Of a stretch of DNA of 34,353 nt, positions 7,691-15,000 are shown one piece after another. Source of the stretch: DATBED01 sp036276195 (GTDB lineage: Bacteria; Patescibacteriota; Saccharimonadia; Saccharimonadales; UBA4665); NCBI GenBank assembly GCA_036276195.1, contig DATBED010000014.1, forward strand, positions 1 through 34,353. Direction: 5' to 3'. The translations under genes and the position numbers were made by a program. The notes under the pieces are model-generated. The model made no database searches. It saw only the letters and a program-made list of their open reading frames with translations, and was not told the DNA's origin. Numbering within the stretch: the stretch's first letter is position 1; each line of letters starts with the position of its first letter.

Positions 7691-8149
7691 ATGATAAGTA
7701 AACAATTGCAAGACCAGCTAAGTCTTTTGATAATCCGCTCCTCTATGAAGGGTAAATATGCCATATTGCAGATAGCCGAAGATAACCACATCACCATGAT
7801 GCCAGCCATGACTCTCTGTTTACTAGAGCCCAACCAACCGGTACCGATGAAGTCGTTGGCGACTTTTATGAGCTGTGACCCATCTAATGTCACGGGCATT
7901 GTGGAGCAGTTGGTCAACGAGGGGCTAGTCGAGCGCAAAGAAGTAGCTCATGACCGGCGTATAAAAACCGTCACACTTACACCTAAAGGGTTGGCCCTGC
8001 GCGACAAATTCCTGGAAATTACTACCAGCACCCGGCTGCCAAACCTCGACGCCCTTAATGAAGACGAGATTGAGCGACTGATCGCCATTCTCGAAAAAGC
8101 CACTGCCACTAGCGCCACTAACACCGTCGCCATCGCCGTGCCCGCCTAG
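7691..8149 (+). CDS. MarR family transcriptional regulator
   Basis: 152 residues, typical MarR length. The winged helix spans ~50-105: helix PMKSLATFMSCDPSNVTGIV (recognition helix with S-N-V-T), QLVNEGLVERKEVAHDRR and the wing KTVTLTPKG; flanking helices form the dimer domain. MarR proteins are dimeric repressors released by small phenolic or lipophilic ligands or by oxidation. Placement opposite an MFS exporter suggests it represses that pump and itself through the tandem repeats between them. The -10 box ends 6 nt before the ATG and no Shine-Dalgarno is present, so the mRNA is probably leaderless. Confidence 0.9.
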   Translation: MISKQLQDQLSLLIIRSSMKGKYAILQIAEDNHITMMPAMTLCLLEPNQPVPMKSLATFMSCDPSNVTGIVEQLVNEGLVERKEVAHDRRIKTVTLTPKGLALRDKFLEITTSTRLPNLDALNEDEIERLIAILEKATATSATNTVAIAVPA

Positions 8150-8224
8150 CCGAGAACCAGTTACACCACTGGCGTTTAGACTAACTGTTCCAATGTGCTA
8201 AATTGTCAGTAAAGACTAAAATAA

Positions 8225-9325
8225 ATGACCTGCTTTTCATGCCAGCGAGAAATACAAACTACTAGAGGCGGGTTTGTTGTTTGCCCGCACTGTCACGCTG
8301 TTAATATAGCGCCATCTTCACATCAAACTACCCATTCCCATCCTGGCGGTGCGCTGCGAAAAATAGTTTTGCCTAAAAAGCCAATTAGCGCGCTAATTAT
8401 CATAGCGGTCCTTGGTATATTCGGGTCTGTCGCGGCTTTGGGAATACTTTTCCAGCAGAACCATCCGGCTAATGCGCCAATAGCTAGACCTGTTTCGAGC
8501 CACGCAATCGTTCAAAAGAACAGTTTGCCTAGCAATCAGCCGGCTGCGCCGGCAGCCACCGCACCGCCGAAGACTACGCCAGCTCCTGCCGTAGCATCGA
8601 AGCCGGTTTTAAAAGCGCCGGCCCCGCAACAGCCGCTCTCCACGCTTGATCAAACGGTAGCTATAATCAACCAGCAGCTCCAGCCTTATGGAGTAACGGC
8701 TACTTTGACACCGCCTAATAATGCTTACACCTACTCAACCTGGTCCACTTTAACAAGTGCCGATGCCGCCAATTTGCAGCAGTTTAGCACCTACTTAACC
8801 CAGGAATTTAGAAAGTACCCCACTAATTTAGTTACAAATTCAGGGCTCAAGACGATTGGCTTAGTCAAGGGTTTGCAAGTTTCGGGGGGAGCCCGGGCCG
8901 CCGCGCCGGCTCCCAGCATTACCGGGATGTTATATGACGTAAACGTTATGACCAATGCCGGCAGCGCTTATGCGCGAGAAGTGGTTAGCCATGAATACTG
9001 GCATTATCTCGACTATAAAATGCAAGGTTCATACACTTATGACGATCCATCATGGGATGCCTGTAATCCGGGAGGCTTTACTTATGGGTCGGGTGGTGCC
9101 TCTGCCTATGGGGCGGATTCAGGCTATGTGGCGGCCTTCCATCCGCAGGCGGCTTTTGTGACTGCCTATTCGACGTACGCGATTCAAGAAGATAGAGCAG
9201 AAATGTTTGGCTGGCTTATCTATAGCCCTAGCAGTGTAAAAAATCTCAATGATGCCGGCCTTAATTGTAAAATAAACCGGCTAACGGCTATTGTTCACCA
9301 GCTGAGTCCGGCCATGAGCTTCTAG
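8225..9325 (+). CDS. Zinc-ribbon, membrane-anchored putative zinc metallopeptidase (HExxH)
   Basis: 366 residues. N-terminal zinc ribbon with two CxxC pairs (Cys3/Cys6 and Cys20/Cys23), a membrane helix at ~54-76 (ISALIIIAVLGIFGSVAALG), a Pro/Ala/Lys-rich linker at ~80-135, then a globular domain. HEYWH at 256-260 fits the HExxH zinc site; EDRAE at 322-326 gives a likely third ligand, and the distance and pattern (HExxH...F.YG...EDRAE) resemble secreted zincin-like families. By topology the ribbon would be cytosolic and the peptidase domain outside. No known family was assigned. An extended -10 (TGCTAAATT, 8196-8204) is a possible promoter; no clear Shine-Dalgarno. It follows the MarR gene by 75 bases on the same strand. 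Confidence 0.75.
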   Translation: MTCFSCQREIQTTRGGFVVCPHCHAVNIAPSSHQTTHSHPGGALRKIVLPKKPISALIIIAVLGIFGSVAALGILFQQNHPANAPIARPVSSHAIVQKNSLPSNQPAAPAATAPPKTTPAPAVASKPVLKAPAPQQPLSTLDQTVAIINQQLQPYGVTATLTPPNNAYTYSTWSTLTSADAANLQQFSTYLTQEFRKYPTNLVTNSGLKTIGLVKGLQVSGGARAAAPAPSITGMLYDVNVMTNAGSAYAREVVSHEYWHYLDYKMQGSYTYDDPSWDACNPGGFTYGSGGASAYGADSGYVAAFHPQAAFVTAYSTYAIQEDRAEMFGWLIYSPSSVKNLNDAGLNCKINRLTAIVHQLSPAMSF

Positions 9326-9345
9326 GTAAGGTTATTAGGTCGTAG

Positions 9346-9906
9346 TTAGGAGGCGTTGTATAGCCAATGCTTTAAAACGTGCTGAGTCAAGAAGGGCATT
9401 AATAAATAAGTCAAAATAAGCGGCGCGAAGATCGGTAAGATTAAGGCTCGAATGGCGACAGGCCAGTTTACAATGTGGGGATTAACGAAGAGTCCGGCCA
9501 GCAGACTCAGGGGGTAAATCGCTATAAAGGTGGTGGCTACCATTTTCCATCTTGGCGGGGGAATGACTAGCTGGCCAGGGATTTCGAACCAGGTTTCCAG
9601 GCCGCTAGCCTTGGGTGACGCGTCGGTATGAGCGATTTTGGCCAGGGGCTTCATCATTTTTTGCCGGACGGAAGAGTTTAGCCAAGCTTCCAGGTGCCTG
9701 GCATTATCAAATCGTAAGACCGTCTGAAAACTGCCCTTGTGCGCCGGCGATTTTAAAGTAGTCACGCCCATGTGCCCGGGAAAGGTGCGAGCTACTTTAT
9801 GAATGTCATGCATTATCTGCTCAAATAACTGTTCTTTGCTCGGTTGCACCGTCCAGATGAGCACTGTAGTAACTGGTTCACTAGAGAAATTATTTGCTCG
9901 TGCCAT
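9346..9906 (-). CDS. Antibiotic biosynthesis monooxygenase (ABM) domain protein with two TM helices
   Basis: 186 residues. Residues ~10-110 form an ABM dimeric alpha/beta-barrel unit (VTTVLIWTVQPSKEQLFEQI, FPGHMGVTTL, FQTVLRFDNARHLEAWLNS), ending SGLETWFEIPG. Residues ~120-180 contain two membrane helices (VATTFIAIYPLSLLAGLFV and LILPIFAPLILTYLLMPFL). ABM domains with a two-helix tail are a known but uncharacterised architecture; no haem or cofactor residues can be assigned. Start supported by GGAGG 8 nt upstream of ATG 9906, with a possible -10 TATAGT further up. The ABM fold probably faces the cytosol. It converges on the metallopeptidase gene with a 20-base gap. Confidence 0.8.
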   Translation of the reverse strand: MARANNFSSEPVTTVLIWTVQPSKEQLFEQIMHDIHKVARTFPGHMGVTTLKSPAHKGSFQTVLRFDNARHLEAWLNSSVRQKMMKPLAKIAHTDASPKASGLETWFEIPGQLVIPPPRWKMVATTFIAIYPLSLLAGLFVNPHIVNWPVAIRALILPIFAPLILTYLLMPFLTQHVLKHWLYNAS

Positions 9907-10063
9907 AACCCGTCCTCCGCTTAGTCTGCCTTAACTATAGGGCGATTTCCAAGCAAATTAAGATAAATTTTATACATGCTCCTCACAAGCCTAGTTAGTT
10001 AAGGCCCCCTTCAGCCTAAAAAGATATGATTCTAAAGTTAACCAAATTAAGAGGAGGCACCAT

Positions 10064-10468
10064 ATGAAATTAAGTCAATTAAGCAAGATTGAAATTCTAA
10101 CGGCCATAAGTATTGTGGTGGGTCTGACATCTAGTGTCGCCGGCATCGGTGCCACAATTGCTAGCGCCGACAGCCCGGCATCTACCACGCAATCATCTAC
10201 GTTGATTGCGCGCTCGGTCGTCCGTAGTGACAAGCTACAAGCGATGGCCGGCGCGCTCAACCTGACCACAGCTCAAGTGCAGACCGATCTAAAAACTCAT
10301 AACTTGAAACAGGTTATCGCTAATGCGGGCCTCACCCAAGCGACGTTCCGTCAAAAAGTCCAAGCCCAGCTGACGAGCGAGCTGCAGGGCCAAGGCTACA
10401 GCCAAACTCAAATAGATAATGCGCTCCAGCATTACCAGTCTCGCTCCCAGCACCGGCAAAACCAGTAG
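10064..10468 (+). CDS. Small secreted alpha-helical protein
   Basis: 134 residues. An N-terminal hydrophobic segment (ILTAISIVVGLTSSVAGIGATIASA, ~10-34) with a likely signal-peptidase site after ASA, then a Ser/Thr-rich stretch and two helix-loop repeats: DKLQAMAGALNLTTAQVQTD and HNLKQVIANAGLTQATFRQK, ending with QGYSQTQIDNALQHYQ. This AL-x-L-T-x-x-x-V-Q and A-x-x-x-G-L pattern is found in many small exported bacterial proteins of unknown role. Strong Shine-Dalgarno GAGGAGG sits 8 nt upstream of ATG 10064. It is followed by a convergent hypothetical gene. Confidence 0.7.
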   Translation: MKLSQLSKIEILTAISIVVGLTSSVAGIGATIASADSPASTTQSSTLIARSVVRSDKLQAMAGALNLTTAQVQTDLKTHNLKQVIANAGLTQATFRQKVQAQLTSELQGQGYSQTQIDNALQHYQSRSQHRQNQ

Positions 10469-10482
10469 CTTGGGAACAAGCT
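10467..10482. terminator. Hairpin between convergent genes
   Basis: AGCTTG-GGAA-CAAGCT, a perfect 6-bp stem, starts inside the TAG stop of the 10064 gene and lies 20 bases from the end of the convergent 10502 gene. There is no T-run, so intrinsic termination is uncertain. Confidence 0.35.
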
Positions 10483-10501
10483 GGCCTCGGTAACAGGCTA
10501 A

Positions 10502-10978
10502 CTAATCCTGACCGGCTAATACGTGATCGAGCCACCAGCTTTTGATCTTCTTCGTCGGGCGGGTGTTCCATTGCTCGGCTAGAGCGATTCCGCCTGCGAG
10601 GTTGGCAAACCGTATCAGCTCATTACGTTCCAGGACTTCCACGCCTTCGGGCACCCAGTAGCCCGGCTGGGTGCCGCGTTCAAAGACGAGCGCGGCCAGG
10701 GGGCGGGCGAAGATCGGTACGGTTCGTGGTTTGTCTAAGCTGCCCAGGCCAAACTCATATTTGGTCACCTCCACTTGAATTGGCATGAGGTCACTCCGCG
10801 TAAGCCTAATTCGGTCTGGCAAGACGTGAATGTTAAAACTTAAGTCACCACTTACATTACCGGCCAGGGAATAACCATTAACTGGCGCGCTAAATACACT
10901 ATTAGCATCCAGCTCCATAGAGCCTTTGCGCAGATTATTAAGCGGGTAACTAAAAAATTCGAAAGTCTCAACGGGCAT
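10502..10978 (-). CDS. Hypothetical protein, 158 aa
   Basis: No family recognised. The sequence is soluble-looking, rich in beta-type segments (VFSAPVNGYSLAGNVSGDLS, FNIHVLPDRIRLT, PIQVEVTKYEFGLG) in the first two thirds, and helical towards the end (ELIRFANLAGGIALAEQW, KIKSWWLDHVLA). No signal peptide, membrane helix or cysteine motifs. The start is supported by a good promoter: TTGATA-16-TATAGT with an upstream TG, ending 9 nt before the ATG, so the leader is 0-3 nt and lacks a Shine-Dalgarno. Its codon use matches the GC-richer neighbours, so it looks like a real gene, not a shadow. Confidence 0.65.
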   Translation of the reverse strand: MPVETFEFFSYPLNNLRKGSMELDANSVFSAPVNGYSLAGNVSGDLSFNIHVLPDRIRLTRSDLMPIQVEVTKYEFGLGSLDKPRTVPIFARPLAALVFERGTQPGYWVPEGVEVLERNELIRFANLAGGIALAEQWNTRPTKKIKSWWLDHVLAGQD

Positions 10979-10987
10979 AATCCTAGG

Positions 10988-11015
10988 ACTATAACATGAA
11001 TCGATAATTTATCAA
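10988..11015 (-). promoter_or_regulatory. Promoter of the 10978 hypothetical gene
   Basis: Minus strand TTGATA (11015-11010), 16-nt spacer, TATAGT (10993-10988) preceded by TGT, giving an extended -10. The start codon is 9 nt downstream. Confidence 0.6.
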
Positions 11016-11057
11016 TGTTTGCACCTTACATTCCTTCTCGCAATACAGCATAACCGG

Positions 11058-11063
11058 TATAAT
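11058..11063 (+). promoter_or_regulatory. -10 box for the 11072 gene
   Basis: Perfect TATAAT ending 8 nt before ATG 11072; -35 is weak (TTCTCG, 17 nt upstream). The nearby ATG at 11064 is out of frame. Predicted leader is 0-2 nt. Confidence 0.55.
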
Positions 11064-11071
11064 ATGAAGTT

Positions 11072-11884
11072 ATGCGGATCCATTATAAGGTTCGATATGC
11101 CTATCTGTCTCTGCTGACCCTGCCCCTATTAGCCTATGCACCGGCATTGGCGGCGGCTGTGGCCATCAGCCAGGGTTACCACGCTAACCAATCAATCGCG
11201 GCCGGCACCTTAGTGGCTAGCGGCAACCAAAGCAATACCATAGTAGTAGCTGACGCCTCTCACCAAAGCAGCCTACTTGGTGTGGTGGTCACCAGCAATA
11301 GCTCCAGCCTGGCTACCACTTCGACCTTTGCCCAGACTCAAGTGGTAACTTCCGGCACAGTCCAGGCCTATGTCACCGATCTGAATGGCGTCATTAAAAC
11401 CGGTGATCCGATTACTATCTCTCCAATTAAGGGGGTAGGGATGAAAGCGACTAACGCCGGCACGATAGTCGGCATGGCTGCCGGTAACACTAGCCATGGA
11501 GCCGGCTCCCCGGTAACGGTGCGCTCCAGTGACGGCTCGTTGCATCATGCAACAGTCCAGAGTATTCCGATTAGTGTTTCCACCGAAGTCTATAATCCCT
11601 TTTTGGGCGGCAAAGTGCTTGGTTCAGTCCAGAACTTCGTTGACACCATCGCTAACCGTCCGGTCTCGCTGGCCCGGTTGGTTATGAGCAGCCTAGTATT
11701 ACTGTTTGCGGCCTTAGCCGTCACCATAGTGCTATATACCGGCATTCATAATGCCTTCATTTCTATTGGCCGCAACCCTTTAGCTAAATATGTGATCAAC
11801 AGAGCTCTTATCAAAACGATTGTTGGGGCGATAGTGATAGTCGGCTCATCTCTCGGTTTCGCCTATCTGATACTGGTGGCCTAG
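11072..11884 (+). CDS. Secreted/anchored protein with G2-like beta domain and two C-terminal TM helices
   Basis: 270 residues. Signal peptide at ~8-28 (AYLSLLTLPLLAYAPALAAA). Residues ~35-160 are beta-rich, with VTSGTVQAYVTDLNGVIKTG followed by DPITISPIKGVGMKATNAG and TIVGMA. This pattern (V-x-G-x-V...G-x-I-x-x-G-D-x-I...G-x-A...I-G-x-A) resembles part of the C-terminal domain of the next gene's protein. Two membrane helices follow (~205-222 SSLVLLFAALAVTIVLYTG and ~250-268 IVGAIVIVGSSLGFAYLI), so the beta domain lies outside the cell. No enzyme activity can be assigned. It is 157 bases upstream of the giant surface protein gene, which has its own promoter. Confidence 0.7.
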   Translation: MRIHYKVRYAYLSLLTLPLLAYAPALAAAVAISQGYHANQSIAAGTLVASGNQSNTIVVADASHQSSLLGVVVTSNSSSLATTSTFAQTQVVTSGTVQAYVTDLNGVIKTGDPITISPIKGVGMKATNAGTIVGMAAGNTSHGAGSPVTVRSSDGSLHHATVQSIPISVSTEVYNPFLGGKVLGSVQNFVDTIANRPVSLARLVMSSLVLLFAALAVTIVLYTGIHNAFISIGRNPLAKYVINRALIKTIVGAIVIVGSSLGFAYLILVA

Positions 11885-11915
11885 CCGAACGCTACCCCTT
11901 CTCTAATATTTCCCC

Positions 11916-12041
11916 TTGCCCCCACCTTGTATGTGGGTTATGCTTATAGCTAGAGTTCCTCTAGAAGAGAAAAAGAGAAATTAAAAATGTGTGAACCAAC
12001 TGGTGCCCCCAAGGGGTATTTGGTACCAAGGGCCTTAAATT
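11916..12041 (+). promoter_or_regulatory. Promoter and structured leader of the giant surface-protein gene
   Basis: TTGCCC (11916-11921), 17 nt, TATGCT (11939-11944) gives a start near 11951 and a leader of about 90 nt. It contains a perfect hairpin, CTAGAG-TTC-CTCTAG (11950-11964), and a short ORF from ATG 11987 (23 codons, ending at 12058) that overlaps the main ATG 12042 in another frame. The main ATG has no good Shine-Dalgarno. Confidence 0.45.
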
Positions 12042-15000
12042 ATGCCACCTCCCGCTGACTCTCATGAACAGTCACAGCCTGGGGAACTAGAACAGCCCCT
12101 GATTCAAGACGTCCTCGGTACAGCCTCCTCCTCATCAACCGGTATGACAGGTGGTGCATCTCCACCCACTCCCCGCCGCTTAAGCCGCTTAGTAATAGCT
12201 GCCTGTATAGCTCTAATTGCCCTTTTGGGTATTGGTAGCTTACTGGTTATTAGCCTTAGTGGGCATAATAAGCCAGTTAACTACCAGTCGACTGCTCCAC
12301 CTAAAGTATTACCATCTACGGCCAATGGTAAGCTACAGCTGCAAGACGTGCTGGTTAACGGCCAGTTGCACGTTAATAACGGCATTATCCTTAAGCCTTC
12401 TACCCAGCCAACTAATCCTTCTCTAGGTCAGTTATACATAAGTAGTGACACCAAGCAGCTTAGCTACTTTAACGGTACGGCCTTTGTACCGGTGGGGAGT
12501 GGTGGTAGCGGTAGCACTGCTTCACCAGCCGAGACAGTGCTGGGTGTTACTTCCAACTTACTCAAGCTAGGCAATGGCCTGACCTTAAACCAAAATACCA
12601 TTGTTAACAGTGGTATTACTAACTTACTCGGTACCCAGAACCAAATAGCTGTTAGTAGTGCTACTGGCAGCGTGACTCTTGGCTTGCCCAGCAGTGTTAG
12701 CGTCCCCGGTAGTATTACAGCAGGTAACTTTATTGGTAACGGCAGCAGCCTAACCAACCTTAATGCCAGCAATCTTACCGCTGGCACCATAGCCGACAGT
12801 GTCCTGAGCCCCAATGTCACCTTACTGAACCGCAATGACCAAAGTTTTAGCGGTAGGCGACAAGTCTTCCGAAACAGCACCAACGACACCAACGCCTTCA
12901 GCATCCAAGCGGCCGATGGCACCCCCGAGTTAAGTGTCGACACTGTCAATAACCAGTTGACGGTTACTAACCTGTTGCCAGCTGTGCCTGGGGTCTTAGT
13001 TTCGGGCGTGACCATCAATAGTATCATTACTCCCAGTGTTGGTATCTACAACGATAACTCTAGCTTTACAGCCCTAGGTAATGACGGTTTTGTCCAGTTT
13101 GTCTACTTTGATAATAATGGCCAAGATGTCCACCTTGTCCACTGCACTAACGCTACCTGTACTACTAGTACCAATGTAGTAGTTGCCAGTGATGCTAATG
13201 GCGTAAATGAACCGTCTATAGCAGTAGGGCCCGATGGCTTTGCCAGAATAGCCTACGTGAATTACAACTCACCTAATGAACTTCACTACATCCGCTGTGA
13301 AAACAGTGATTGCTCCACAAAAGTTGACACGCTGGTCTATAACCACGCCAGCGCAAGCCTTTATAATACTTCCATTAAACTCGGCAGTGATGGTTTTGCT
13401 CGGATTGTCTTTGATGACGGCGGTCAATCCCCTCACGACCTCAATCTAGCCCACTGTCTTAATGCTGACTGTACATCTGTCAATACCACAGTATTAGTTA
13501 CCAGCACCGGCTACTTAGAAGCCAACTCCCAAGCCCTTGGCCCTGATGGTTTCTTACGGATTGCTTACACCGATAGGAGTAACCATACTATCCACTTTGT
13601 CCAGTGTACTAATGCCGATTGTACTAGTCCAAATAATTCAGTCGTTGATACCGTCTCTGGTTCGTACTACGTGAGCTTGGCTATTGCCCCTGATGGCTTT
13701 GGTCGATTGGCTTATGCCAACTTTAACTCGCCGAAATATGCTCAGTGTACCAATGCTTCCTGTTCGACCAGCAACATTACAACCCTGGATGGCAATATCT
13801 CCAATCAACCGGATGTTGTTATTGGCAGTGATGGCTTGGCTAGGATTAGTTATCAGTCCAATCCCCCAAGTTATAGTACGGGGAGCCTTAACTATATTGA
13901 CTGTACTAACGCTGCCTGCACGGGATCAACCCCACTAACTGTCATCACAGGCAATAGCTCCTACAACTACGCTTACCCTAGCTCTATGGTACTCGGTAAT
14001 GACGGCCTAGCTCGAATAGTCTTTGGCGGTGCTGCTGAGCCGACGATTAATTTTGCGCTATTTGATGACGCCAGTGGTGAGTATGAAGGGTCAGTAGCAG
14101 GTACGACTATAGGCAGCAGCAGTGATCCCTTCGGAACCATTTACGCGACCCAGATTGATACGAACGGCATCAAGACCAGTGGTAGCGGCCAACTGCTGAT
14201 ACAAGCTTCTACTAATAACACTAGTGCCTTCCAAGTTCAGGATGCGGCCGGTAACGGCTTACTTAATGTTGATACCGTCAATAATGCTGTTATTATTGGT
14301 GGTAATTCAAATCTGGCACCCAGCAGTATAGGCACGGGCGCATATCCAACTTCTGTGATCGTCAACGGTAGCTATGCCTATGTAATGTCTAACGATGATG
14401 AGCTGCAGATCTTCAATGTCAGCATTCCTGCCAGCCCTAGTTTGGTCAGTGCTACAGCTACAAACCAAGCAGTATCTGTAGCAGTCAGTGGTAACTTTGC
14501 CTATGTAGCAAACTTTGGGGGTGGGATGCAGATCTTCAATGTCAGCAATCCTGCCAGCCCTAGTTTGGTCGGCTCGGCCACCGGTGATTCTGGTGTATAT
14601 AGTATAGCTGTCAGCGGTAATTACGTCTACCTAACAAGCTCAGAAAGTAACACCCTGCAGATCTTCAATGTCAGCAATCCTGCCAGCCCTAGTTTGGTCA
14701 GTACTACTGCGGTTGGAGGTACTCCATATTATTATATGTCAGTGGCTGTCAGTAGTAACTATGCTTATGTCAAAAATGGCAGCCTCTATAGCATGCAGAT
14801 CTTCAATATCAGCAATCCCGCCAGCCCCAGTTTAGTCAGCACTACGAGCGCTGGCAATTCTGTTGGATCATTAGCCATCAATGGTAATTATGTTTATGTT
14901 GTGGGTGTAGGTCTGCAAATCTTCAATGTCAGCAATCCCGCCAGCCCCAGTTTGGTCGCTACCACCCCCACTGCCGGTCAAGGAGTTTCTGTAGCTATCA

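Noticed and set aside
12464..13027. Long minus-strand ORF inside the giant gene.
   Set aside because: Antisense shadow of low-complexity coding DNA; no ribosome site and odd composition.
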